Below are positions 35,525 to 47,400 of a DNA stretch of 64,000 nt, piece by piece; the first letter of the stretch is position 1; each line of letters starts with the position of its first letter. This DNA is from Udeniomyces pyricola (lineage: Eukaryota; Basidiomycota; Tremellomycetes; Cystofilobasidiales; Mrakiaceae), in assembly GCA_039545295.1 (NCBI GenBank), contig BCIK01000005.1, positions 217,309 through 281,308 on the forward strand, given 5' to 3'. Position numbers and translations under genes: made by a program. Under the pieces are notes generated by a model. The model was not told the DNA's origin and did not search any database. It worked only from the letters and a program-made list of their open reading frames with translations.

Positions 35525-36625
35525 TCAGTAAATCTCCATGTCTCCGCCTTTGAGGTTGCCCCGGACGACCTTTTCCCCTTTTTCACGCATCATGTCCTCG
35601 ATGGTCCGGAGAGCTTGGCCCTTTTGACCGCCCTCGGTGATCTCCGGGAACCAGCCCAAATGGTCAGCGATGAGGTGACTGAATAACGTGAACCATGGAA
35701 TGGGTGTGTGCGAATGGGGGTTTATTAACCAGACGGAAAAAGTTCGAGCAGATGAGTGAGATTTACCAAGTGGAGCAAGCAACAAGATGATCGATGCTGA
35801 GCGAGCAAGTAAAGAAGAAAACGAAGTAGAGGAAACCTCCTTTCCATGCCTTTCGCTTCTTTCTTCACGAACAGGGTAGGGCAGGGCAATCAGGTCGACG
35901 TACCGGTTCTGACACTGCGGGCATTGAACAAGCACGATTCCCTTGGTATAAGCTTGCTTGGAAAATTGGTGGGTTGATCGATGACCACATGGGGTATCCT
36001 CCACGGGTTCAGGTTTGGGCGTCACCGTCGAAGCAGGTGAAGACGAAGGAGGAGTCGGTGCAGACGTTGGATTCGAAGGGTCGATCAGGGCTGTGCACGT
36101 AAAGGTGAGCGAGCTGCGGGACAGGGAGTTATTGAAACGTCATTAGGAGACAAATCAGTCTTGATGTCTCTCACAATGTTTTGCAATGTGTACGAGCAGG
36201 AACAAAGCAGGCCCGAGGTCAAATAGGGAAGCACGAAGAAAGGGAAGGGAGGGGAGGGAGGGAGGGATAGAGGAAGCGCACAGTTTGGGCTCCTGCTCGA
36301 TTTTGAGCGGTTGACCGGCTTTGGACTCGTCATCAGGTCGCCAGGTGACTTTAATTCCACTCTCAGTGGTAGCTTCCGTTTTGCCACGCTTGCTGATGGA
36401 ATCAGCACCAGTATCGCTGTCGGGGGCTGCGAGCGAGGGAAAGGGAGAGGATGAGGAGGAGGCCGCGTCGTATCGACGTGGCGAGGTCGAGAGGGCTCGG
36501 TAGGTAGGAGTAGCAAGGGAGGGGTAAGCCGGGCGGAAAGACGAGGTGAGGCGAGGATTGAGGATGGGACCCCGAAGGAAGGTCCGGAGAGTGGCACGTG
36601 GGAAGAGGAGAGTGGAGGTGGACAT
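35525..36625 (-). CDS. ZIM17: Zim17/DNLZ-type zinc finger, mitochondrial Hsp70 escort protein
   Basis: Keeps matrix Hsp70 soluble for protein import. The start MSTSTLLFPRATLRTFLRGP at 36625 is Arg/Ser-rich without acidic residues for about 60 positions, a good mitochondrial presequence. The zinc ribbon comes in three exons: SLTFTC, then a long Pro/Ser-rich stretch, then CGHRSTHQFSKQAYTKGIVL and VQCPQCQNR, and across an intron HLIADHLGWF. HLIAD-LGWF and the four Cys are diagnostic. The first Cys pair is separated by 35 residues instead of the usual two or three. The C-terminus ends GNLKGGDMEIY at 35525. Family call is firm, and the insertion is the odd point. Confidence 0.85.
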
Positions 36626-37203
36626 GGTGGAAAGGTGGGGTTGAAGTTTGCAAGGCGAAGAGGTATGAAAGACGGTTCGGATGAGAAAGCACGGTGATCA
36701 ACGTGGAATTTGGTGGAACCAACGAAGGGCCATCATCATCGACCACTGCACGTTGCATCCAGCCGGCCGGAGTGCGACGCAAAGAGGTGTGTCATTTTCA
36801 GGAGGATTGAGAGGCGTCGAATATATATACATCCTCATACATGGATATGTCCTCTTCATGATGATCATCAGCTACGTATAGTCATTTTTGTTGTTGTTGT
36901 GAGAGATGGTTCTGTTTGCATGGGCAAGCTACCTACCTCACCGCACGGAATCGTGTATAAATGGTTACACTGATATACTTGAGCTTGCACAATCATCATT
37001 TCCCTCACGCGTCAATATTCAATATTAACATTCAATGCGTCACCCGTCATCGCACGCTCAACGCCGACCTGATCACGTCTCCGCTGCTACTTGTACTTCC
37101 CGTCCATATTCTCCATATATACACGTTCCATCCAATTTCCTCGGCTGGCTCAGCTCTCTATTAGGCCTATTCTGGCCCAGCCTTCTTTCACCTATCCGGA
37201 TCC
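36626..37203. promoter_or_regulatory. Divergent upstream region, ZIM17 / FIG4
   Basis: Contains ATATATATAC near 36820, a GTTGTTGTTG patch near 36890 and an AATATTCAATATTAACATTC repeat near 37014-37030. No named site can be supported. Confidence 0.4.
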
Positions 37204-40200
37204 ATGCCAGCTTCCGTGTCAGTAGAATCGGCACCTTCCCTCGTCGTAATCCCCCCATCGTCACGGTCCACTTCGTCCGATCCTGACCCATCAGGCTCGC
37301 TCAAACCGCCCACTCCGTTGCCGACTGAATCTCCTCATCCATCACCGGCAACATGCCCGACACTCCCACACGCAATGCCTTCCCTTCCAATGTTATCGCC
37401 AGGTCAGGCAGGTCATCCCACATCTCAAACCCCTGGTTCCACACCAACAACCGGCGCCGCGCCGTCAAAGACCGGTCGGGACCAAACCCCTGTCAAGTCC
37501 TCCTCCTTGGATCATAAACCGCCAGAAGATTTCATGGGGACGTCCGATCCCTCAGTCTTGAGGTCTCGAAGTAGACTGGGCGAGTCACAGACCCCATTGG
37601 AAGATGAGAGTACCGACCGGAGGGTGCCGTATGCCGACAAGGATGCGAGCAAGCCATTACCACTCGAAAAGTACACGCTTTACGAGACTCGAACGTCAGT
37701 CGCGTCCCTTTCGACCGTATCGATATGGATTGATTGACAACAGACATCTCACGTAGTTCTTTGGTCTTCTTTTATACGCAGTCGGTACTACATCACTGGG
37801 ACGAATCAGGGCGACAACCGATATCGGATTCTCAAGATCGACCGAACATCGCGTGATTTGACGGTCGTGCCCGACGCGACGATCTACACGCATAAGCAGA
37901 TGGAAGATCTTCTCAAGATGATCTCGGAAGGCAATGCAGGTGGACTGCATAAAGTGATGGACTACTAGTGCGTACGCCTGAGATGCCCGAGTTGAATGGG
38001 CGATCAGCTGAGCTCATCAAGGTGGGCGCTTGCCATGTTATCAATTCTGTACACTTTAGCGGCATTGCTGGGTTCATTCGCTTCACTCAGGGGTGGTACA
38101 TGGTGAGAAGCTCAATCTCACTCAAGTGAGCGGTCAGACGATGGGGTGCTAACTTGCAATTCATCGGGCGTTGGCTTGTGAAGATCTCGATCACGAAGCG
38201 AAGCGCAGTCGCCCTCATCGGTGGTTAGTTCGCAGATAGCCTCTCTTCGCAACTACTCTGTCTTGTTTCGATCGACGGCAACACTCAACCTTTCACTTGA
38301 CCAGGTCACTACGTTTATCACTGCGATGACGTCGATATGCGTCCGCTCGAACGAGGAGGTTACGAGGCCACAACGGAGGAGCACAAGTGAGGGCCAATTG
38401 ATTCTAGCATGAATACAGCCCTACGCACACTTACCCACGGGTGAATTGCTCATGTCTCGGCACTAGTCAAGAAACTACGTTCCGTCAGGTCGATATGAAA
38501 CGAAACTTTTACTTCAGGTATGTCCATCAGATACCACCCATTCTAAGTGACCTCGATCTGGATTCTCTGCTTCCCCACTTTCTTCTTTCTCTTCATATAT
38601 ATATATATATGAACAAACCATCTGACCAAAGCTTAACATATGTCGATTACTCACAACAGCTACACCTACGACCTTACTTCAACCCTTCAACAAAACCTCA
38701 CAGGCGTCCGAACGTCTACGCCGATCACTGATCCAACCTCTTCCAAGGAACCCTACCCTTCCGCCTCGACTTTTCACGCCATCAACCACCGATACATGTG
38801 GAACTTTCACTTACTCAAGGAAGCATTTGATCTTGATGAGAGACAGCAGGAAAGAAGCTGGAAGGCACCTCTCGGTGGGGGCGGGGAATGGGCTTGGATC
38901 TTGCCAATGATATTCGGGTGCGTCAGTCGCTAGTGCTAGTAGTTTGCCCCCCGAGGGCTGTGATGATCGGTCAAAAGATCACCGGTTTATCTTCCAAGCT
39001 AATCTGCCGCGATACTGATTTTGCACGGGTACTATATGTCATCTTTTTGACCAGCTTCGTCGATCAATCTCGTTAGTGATATCTTTCACCGATTGTCTTC
39101 TCCATGTACACAGTTGTCTCCCTACGAAGCCCGTCGGCTGACAATACCTACTTCTCGCGCATCCTTCTCGCAGGCCTATCGATAGTAGGCAGGACTATTT
39201 ACATTACCCTTATCGGGCGCCGGTCCCGCTTCTTTGCAGGTGCACGATACCTCAAACGAGGTGCGGACGAAAACGTATGTCTTCCTTCACATGTCTTTCC
39301 TGTGACTGTGCGTATATGCAGGGCCTTGACTAACGTCCTGAACTCGTTCCCTCTATTCTCACGCAGGGCCATGTTGCAAACGAGGTAGAAACGGAACAGT
39401 AAGACGAGCATTCGACCTTGGACTTCACGAATGATTTGTGGGAAAAAAAAAAACCTAAATATAATCTTTCTTTCTTTGTGTTCTCGCTTTCAGGATCGTC
39501 AATGAACCTCTCACTACCTCGTTTCACTACCCCCATCCCCGGCGAGATCCGTCTGCTCGTCCCCCTTCGTCGCTCGACCAGCTCAAAGAGGCCAGTCCGT
39601 ACTTTACGAGCTTCGTTCAGTACAGGGGGTCGATCCCGTTGCTCTGGGGACAAGAAGCTGCACTCGCGGGACGACCGATGATTGAAAGTGAGTCAGCCGA
39701 ATCATAAAACGATATATACAAATCAAGAGGATCTTGGAAAGATTGAGGTTTGAGGTTGATCAAACGTTGAATACTAATGGTTTGGTTGGCACTTGACAGT
39801 CAACGTCGCCGATCCGTTCTTTCAAGCGGCAGCCCAGCATTTCAATTCGATGTTTGAAAAATATGGATGCCCCATCATCTCACTCAACCTCATCAAGGTA
39901 TGCTAATTTCAACCACATAGAGGGTACTCTGCTTGTGTTCTCTGTTGTATCTTTTGACTCACCGCTCAGACGGCGGTTTCTGCTGATAACAAATTGCAAT
40001 GTGTCTCGGTAGACCAAAGAATCGATCCCGCGAGAATCCAAGCTCTTGCCAGAATACACCCAATGCATTGACTACCTCAACCAGTTCCTTCCCCCTGGTC
40101 CGTCTCGTCATCTCTCTCTTTCTCTCTTCGACTGTATGCACTTTTCCGGAATCTTGGAGCCCAACCTGACGTATCTGCCTTCTTCATTCTTTTTTCATTG

Positions 40201-42857
40201 CAGAAAAGAAGATTGTTTACATTGCTTGGGACATGAAGGGGGCTCTGAAGAAAGGCATCGATGTCGTCGGCACCATTGAAGATATCGCATCGGAAAGCTT
40301 GAACCGGACTGGGTTCTTTCATAGTGGAAGGATGAGGAGAGGAGACGGGTTCGTTGAATTTCGTTGGCTTCTCTTCTTTCAACGAGATATAGAGCTCAGT
40401 AGACGAAACGCAGCTGATGATCTGTTTGTTTCTTCACCATCGGGCGTCTTGGTTCGTCTCGTTCGTGCGATGATAGGACGACGCCTTTGAGAGAGACGAT
40501 GCAGTTGCAGAATGGTGTGATTCGGACCAATTGCGTGAGTCGTTACTGGCGTTTCGGCAAAGATTGTACCTTGTCAGACCAGGGTCGTCCTAAAATGGAA
40601 TACGCTTCCCTTAGAGTATTCGACTGACGGATGTTGCTCTCGACTGGTCATTCAGGTCGATTGCCTCGATCGGACAAACAGTACGCTTTCCAGTCCTACC
40701 GGCTGATGACATTCGTCGTCCTTGGCCCTTCTGAGCCTGACTCGACTGATGCCTTGACATTTTTTCGTGACTCAGGTGCTCAATTTATCATCGGCAAGAT
40801 TGCCTTCGCTCATCAACTCTATTCGCTTGGAGTCATTTCAAGCCCGACGTTGCAATACGATTGCACGGCTGTAGAGTTGCTAAACATCGTGTGTACCTTC
40901 TGGTTCATGTCGTTTTCGTGACGTGATTGATCGCGTTTGTGTTGATGATACGGTAGCTGACAACAATGGGCCACCATGTACGTATCTTATTTGATTGATC
41001 AACGCCGATCCAGATGCATCACAAGTTGGGCGATACTATTGCAATTCAGTACAGTGGAGGAGCGCTTGTGAATCGCTTCGACACGTACCGTCGACGAGTG
41101 CATTGGCAGACCGACGCTCAGAACAAAGCTGAAGCAGGCAAGGTACGTGAGGACAAACGTGCTTGGGTGGTGACGCGGAGGAAGGACCGGACCGAACTCA
41201 TGACCTGTTTTACTCTATGGTTTTTCTTTGACTTATTCTCCTCGTTTTCTTTCTGCTTTCTATAGAGAGTTCTCGCCAACAAATTCACCGATGCCGCTAA
41301 ACAAATCGCGATTGACCTCTTTCTTGGGGTGAACCAAACGTCGCGTTCCCTCGATAGCTCCAAGCTCGTCCGCCGCGGTTACCGGGATTGGTTCGACCGA
41401 GCCAACCTGATCGATGTCGTCCCTACTGTCGAAGAGGCTGAGCGACGTATGAGGATCACTATCGACCAGGCATGCGATTGGTATTCGCTGTATTATCGAC
41501 CGACCAAGACAACCCATTTCGAAAACCTACATGCGTGGAAGATCAAGGGGACAGATGATATGAGCGCGTTAGTAGATTCGTTTTCCTCTTGAGGCTTCAA
41601 GGTTCCCTCTCAGGAACACCTTCAGGTTCACTCATCCGCGATCATCTGCTTGGGCTTCTCCAAACAGTAAGAACGGAGCAGGGGACGCCGATGAATCCCC
41701 GTTTCATTCACGTCCAACGCATCTCTCTCCCTTTGACGACTAGTACGGTCCATTCCTTCCAATGCCTATTCATACCAGATATATACATCTATCTTCCTTC
41801 ACTTGTCCTCGCCTAGTCCATTCTGACCTCGTTCTTCTCTCTTGTATATCAGTCTGCCCCGTGATACCTCCCGGGTCTGGGTTCCTCCCCTCGTCCCGTC
41901 CGTTCTCAACGATCAACCCCCTTCGGATCTTCGAGCCGCAGCAGCCCTCCTTGATCTGCGCAAGAAACAAGCGGCTGTGCCGCCTCACATCCCGGATCCG
42001 GCCTCGCTCGAGTATAGGTTGTACAAGAGTCTCGATCCGGACGTCGAGCAGGAGGAGATCGATGAGTACGTGAGGTGAGTGCAAATGTATCGGGATTTGG
42101 TGCATGGGACAGGTGGGAGGAGGAATAAGCATTTGAGTGCCTGGCGTTCGGATGTGTGCGGTTGTCTGATTTAGATTCTCCCCCATTTTGATGTGTTTTC
42201 GTCCTCCTTTTTTCGCCTTTGTTTATTTGGTCGTTGATACGTCTAGGTGGTCTGCTTCGCATGAAGATGAGGCGTTTTCCTCACAAACCCTGGGTCGCGT
42301 TCGTGTTTTTTTTTTTTTCTTCTACTTCTTTTATTTTTCCTGTATCCTCCGATTTATTTCCTCATTCTAGATAGTTCCAGCTGACATGAAATCTTCGTCA
42401 TCTCCTGTTCATCTCACATCCAAACGCATCTCTCCATCCCTTACGCATCACCCAAACGTTTACATGGGGTCCTTGACTTCACTTCCCTTAGCCAATCGAT
42501 CTTGCCCTGTACGAATCCACGGTCCTACTCAACTCGACAAGTCTCGCTGCCCGTGCATATGGAGCAGCTTTGATTGACTCCCAGGTCGACCGGAAAGCCT
42601 ACGCGGCGTATGCGAGTCTGGACGTCGAGAGGATGTTGGGGTCAGGCGTAGGGATAGGCGGTAGTGCAACTAATAGCGCGGGGAATCCTGGCGGTGGGGG
42701 AGGCATGGCGTTTGTTGGGAAAGAAGGATGGACGTTCCCTGTTAGTGGTGGAGGCGGAGGGGGTGGTGGGGGAGGGAATGATGGACCGAGTGGACCTATG
42801 GGTTCGGAAAGCGGCCAGAGGAAGAAGAGAAGTCATGAACAGGCGACGGGTTATTGA
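37204..42857 (+). CDS. FIG4: Fig4, phosphatidylinositol 3,5-bisphosphate 5-phosphatase (Sac domain)
   Basis: Acts on the vacuole/late endosome with Fab1 and Vac14. After a Ser/Pro-rich N-terminus come [31 protein letters not shown] and [13 protein letters not shown]. Then [20 protein letters not shown] and [19 protein letters not shown] follow. The mid part has [37 protein letters not shown] and [19 protein letters not shown]. The catalytic CX5R loop CVDCLDRTN is intact: Cys ends an exon at 40532-40534 and VDCLDRTN lies on a 25-base exon (40656-40680). The C-terminus reads [20 protein letters not shown], then RWDWF-like [16 protein letters not shown], and ends with a Gly-rich tail at 42857. 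About 17 introns. Assignment is firm; some C-terminal exon borders are not. Confidence 0.9.
40656..40680 (+). other. FIG4: 25-base micro-exon encoding the Fig4 catalytic loop
   Basis: The acceptor ends TTCAG at 40655 and the donor GTACGC starts at 40681. Phase is consistent on both sides: the preceding exon ends after the TGC codon, and the trailing A completes AGT with the next exon at 40776. It encodes VDCLDRTN. Confidence 0.8.
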
Positions 42858-43241
42858 TTATAGATAATTCATGAGCATCCGTTGCTCCCATGACGGAGTT
42901 TTGCTTCGTTCGTTTTCTTCTACTACTTTATGATTTCTTCTTATGACGTTATAGACTCCGTCGCCCTAGCCTACGTATCGCTCTATTTGATGGATGGGTT
43001 ATGAGGACGTTGTGACTTACTACGTTCTTAATTAGTCGTGATACCATACATATGTGCGCTTGTGTAAAATGCGTATAACGCAAGCTCGTACTTCTCGATT
43101 GGATACTAACTAACCACTCCGCTTTCGGCCGCGCCATGATGATATGACTCGTTTCATATCATTCGCACCCTAATCTCGACCATCAATCCCCTATCAATAC
43201 CTCACTCCATCCCTCCATACACCTCGGCCCATCTACCGACC
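42858..43241. other. Intergenic, FIG4 to BAT
   Basis: FIG4 3' UTR followed by the aminotransferase upstream region. TATGACTCG at about 43143-43151 resembles half of a Gcn4 site but is not the full consensus. No gene seen. Confidence 0.45.
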
Positions 43242-46200
43242 ATGTCATCTCGACTCTTCATCCCATCTCTGGCCAAACGTGCCCCCAGTTCGGTTCGCGG
43301 CGTTGTGCCTGTCGGTCGCCTTTCTGCCCCAACCGTCATCGCAGCTCGTCGATCCCTCGCGACCTCGCCGCTTTCCCTCGCCGTCTCGGACGACCAAAAG
43401 GCCAAACAGAAAAAGTACACCACGCCTGTCGTGCAAGATCCCATGACAGGAGAATTCTCACAGATGCCTGACATTGATGTAAGGCTATATCTTTCCATCA
43501 ACTTTTGATGCGGCCTTGTCCTTGTCACCCATCGTCCCTTAGAGTTCTCGTTCCATGCTGCTCGTGACCCGCATGTCTTGATCATATCTTTCGAGCTTCG
43601 CACTCACGAAGGAGTAACATTAACCACCTGTATATATCCATCTTGTAGCCCTCGAAGCTCGTCGTTGAACTTCATCCCAACCCGGCCAAGCCGCCGCCAT
43701 CGTCGAAGCTCGTTTTTGGTCGCACCTTCACGAGCCACATGCTCCAAATCCCTTGGAACTCCCAGACGGGCTGGGGAGCACCCGTCATCAAGCCTTGTGC
43801 GTCCGTTATCTCTGCCGAGCTTGCTGACATGCATTGGACGGCTGGCAGAGCTAGACGATGAAAGGAGGAAGAGGCAATTGCGAGACTGATGTGACAATCT
43901 CGTTGCGCTTGACGGTTTCGGCCGATTCCGCAGATGGTCCCATCTCGCTCGACCCGAGTGCGACGGTTCTTCACTACGCCTTTACGCTTTTCGAGGTACG
44001 TGCTTATATCTCAGTCCCATGAAGCACAAATTTCGATTATAGGACGTTCTTCATGAGTGTGCTGGATTCGTCGATGTTGGAGTTAAGCCATATATCGCTG
44101 CACCTTTCTTTGCCAATGATTGGACGCCATGCACTACCAGGGTATGAAAGCGTACCGGTGCGAAGACGGCACGATCCGACTTTTCCGACCGGATAAGAAC
44201 ATGGAAAGGATGAACAACGTGAGTGATCTGTGCTTTCTTCTGCTGTCGCTCCTTTTTCAACCCGATTACGTGCTTTTCTTCGGACCTGACATGTTCGTTT
44301 TCTTCAACCTTTTTGGATCAGAGTGCCACCCGAATTGCTCTTCCCAACTTTGACGGCGAGGCTCTGACGACGCTCATCAAGCGACTCGTCATGATTGACT
44401 CGCACTGGATCCCCGAAGAGCCTTCGCACTCGCTCTACATCCGACCGACCCTGATTGGTACGCAGAACGCCCTTGGCGTCGGACCCAGTCAGGATGCGTT
44501 GCTGTTTGTCATCTGCTCGCCTGTCGGACCGTACTACCCGAGTCAGTCAATTTCTTTCATATTAAAGTCTCAAACAGTGTACATGTCAACGCAAGCAACG
44601 CTGGTGCTGATGATGTCGTGCATTTTCGATTATTTATGAACATCCCGTATCCTCTTTTGTCGCCCGTGCCCTAATGAACAGCCGGCTTCAAGCCTGTTTC
44701 TCTTCTCGCTACCACCAACTACACGCGAGCCGGCCCTGGTGAGTCTCACGCTTCCTTCTTTTATGTTTAGTGCAAGCATCATCTCTTTTTTTTTGTTGCT
44801 TCGAACTTGTCTCGCTGATCACCTGTTCGACGTTTCTCAAAATTATTGCTCTACCCATCTGGTCTTGTTGCACGAAATAGGTGGAACCGGAGGGTACAAA
44901 CTCGGTGCCAAGTAAGTTTTCTCGTTAATCTCTTTCTTCTTCATCTACTGAGAAATACTAATCTTTTCTGTTCCTTATTTGCTGTCATTTTCTTTGACAA
45001 ATCGTTCCTCTTTCGTGACTTTCAACCGTAGCTACGCTCCCGCCGTGTACGTCCATAAATTTTGTCCCTCCACACATACCCCCTCCTGCTCTATCATTTT
45101 CGTAGAACATGACCGTCGCGCCTGACTTGATCGAACTCATACTCATCGTACCTCTGGCGTTTCTTATCGATTCGGATGGTTGTTTTCGGTTGGTGTTCGA
45201 TGCAGCGTCCCCCAAGTTGAAGCGGCTCGGCTCGGTCACCACCAGAACCTCTGGCTGACTGGCAAGGATCATCTCTTGACCGAGGTCGGAACCATGAATA
45301 GTGGGTCCACAAAGTCTACTTCTCTCGGGGCTTTTTTTCAAATCATCATTGTTCTCGCACAACGTGTCGTTCATGAGCTTTTGATTTGGTGCTCTCACCG
45401 GAATCCATTTGGCTTCTAGTCTCTGACAGACGATCTCGTTTTTTCTTCTTCTTCTTCTTTTTCTGTTTTTTTTTTTTTTTTTTTTTTTTTCATCGCCTCA
45501 GTGTTCGTTGTGCTCGAGAAGGATGATGGCACTATCGAAGTCGTTACTCCCCCTCTTACCGACATCATCTTGCCAGTACGTGATCGTTCAGAATTTTGCA
45601 GGGGCATAGGGTCTCGCCCAAATCATCTTGTCGTTGGACACTAACTCGAAAGCTCGTCTAATCCTCTTCACCGCCATATCTTGTGTCAACCTTTTTTTCT
45701 TCCTATCTCTCATCAAGGGTGTCACGCGAGACTCCATCATCTCCCTCCTGCGCTCGCACGCCTCACCTGCTTCGCCTTCGGACACGCTCCCGAACCTGCC
45801 TTCGTCACTCGTGCTGAACGAGCGTCAGATCTCGATGGCCGAAGTTGAAGCGGCGGCCAAGTCGGGCAAGTTGCTCGAGATCTTTGGGTCGGGAACGGCC
45901 GCGCTCGTGAGCCCAGTCGACCGAATCGGGTATGAAGGAAGGGACATCCACGTTCCGACGGGCCCGGAAGGTTTGGGCAAGGTCACGAGAGCTGTCTTGG
46001 ACAGGGTAAGTCGACGTGATTTTTTATTATCATTATTTGAAGAAGAAGAAAAAAAAACGAAAACAATACTTGTTTTTAGTGTGGGGACGTCATTTCTTGC
46101 CGGTCCGAACATGATGAGGATGATGGGAAGAAACAGAACTAAGCCTCCCCCTTACATTCTTTACTCTTGGTGCTGATCTCTGATGGGCCTGTTTCGGTTT

Positions 46201-46316
46201 CTTTGGCGGTTCAGATCGTCGGCATCCAAATGGGTAAGATTGAATCGCCCTGGAGCGTCATTGCATCCGAAGAGGGCAAAGGACCCAAGGAGAAGAAGAG
46301 GGATACCTTCTTCTGA
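43242..46316 (+). CDS. BAT1: Mitochondrial branched-chain amino acid aminotransferase
   Basis: PLP enzyme interconverting Leu, Ile and Val with their keto acids. The start at 43242 gives an Arg/Ser-rich presequence ([20 protein letters not shown], then RRSLATSP). Exons then give [54 protein letters not shown] and [20 protein letters not shown]. Further blocks are [19 protein letters not shown] and [12 protein letters not shown]. The PLP-binding Lys is in GGYKLGANYAP, encoded across several very short exons, followed by [20 protein letters not shown]. The C-terminus ends [12 protein letters not shown] and KKRDTFF at 46316. About ten introns. All key residues are present. The presequence supports the matrix form, the Bat1 type; no cytosolic copy lies in the window. 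Confidence 0.9.
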
Positions 46317-47400
46317 TGGGGTTGGTGATTGACTGTCAAGATGAGGCTGCAGCTCCTTGTCGCCAACGAGAGGAAGAAGACATCGATTATGATATGAGAA
46401 TATGGAACTGACGTTCGATCGATTTGAGATGTCTCGATCGATTAGAGATGGATTGATGCAACGTGAAGCTTGATGTCAAGCAGATTATAGCTTCTCCTCC
46501 AGTGCGAACTTGGTCTTGTTATATCGCTATGCATTTACATTGATAGACCAGGATAGATGAATAATTTAAACCTCGCAGCAGATTGAAGTCTGATCGCGCA
46601 CGGTGCATGTATGGTGCGTAATGACCGGCACAGCTGACCTCATGATTATGGGTGGCCGGTGAAGTACGATCCGATCGACATGATGATATACAGTATCAAC
46701 TGACTGCCATCGGCTCATAAACGTGGCTCATATATTGGACAATGTTCAGTCGAATGATACAATTGACCGGGCGAAGGGAATTTCCCTTTGATGATTTGAT
46801 CAAGCGGTTTTTCCATGTATTGACGTGGCGTCGACGGCATGCAGGGCGATCGGTGCGGCGGACTGCCGCAGAGCAGCCCTCTCTAGGATCTAGCTGTCTC
46901 TAGCTCCTTCGATATGACGGTACTGCAAACAAAGTTATGTAACGAAGGCTCTTTGATGGAGTTGCATGTTGAGCGTTAATGAAGGTTGAATATTGAATAT
47001 ATTGAATCTGGTTGAATCGATTCGATGGATCCGATCGATCGATTCCCTTGCGATTCCCTTGATAACTCTTGACAGTCACCCTTCACCCTGTCGCTCGCAC
47101 CCCTTGGACCGTTTTCCCACCCTTTCAACCTCAATTTCTGCTCGAGCCTCCTCCTCTTTTGCTCAATCCATTAAAGATCGAACGACGGGGAGGTTCGTGC
47201 TATCCACTTTTCAACAACCATCCTTGCCTCACTCTATCAGGAACCAGCAGCTGTCTTGCCACGACGACCAGCATCGACCTGTCCCACATCCCCTCACTCC
47301 TCACCCAACTACTCGGCCAGTCACCCTCTTTCCTGCTTCAGTTAGCTTTCCTACCCACACTCCTTCCACACCGCTCGCTCTCTCTCTCTCCTTCTCCAAC
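46317..47400. other. 1.1-kb intergenic region, BAT to seven-helix gene
   Basis: The left part is the BAT 3' region with a two-unit 19-base repeat at 46415-46450. The middle is AT-rich with ATGATATACAG-like stretches; a small GCGGC/GCCGC inverted repeat sits near 46857-46871. The right part has a GATCGATCGATT patch near 47031 and a pyrimidine-rich leader before 47401. Open frames at 46993-47550 run through the leader and look spurious. Confidence 0.5.
46415..46450. repeat. Two-unit tandem repeat, 19-base period
   Basis: TCGATCGATTTGAGATG at 46415-46431 and TCGATCGATTAGAGATG at 46434-46450 differ at one base. Confidence 0.8.

Noticed and set aside
10970..42857. Vps38 and FIG4 as a phosphoinositide gene cluster
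   Set aside because: They are more than 20 kb apart with ten unrelated genes between them; co-location looks accidental.
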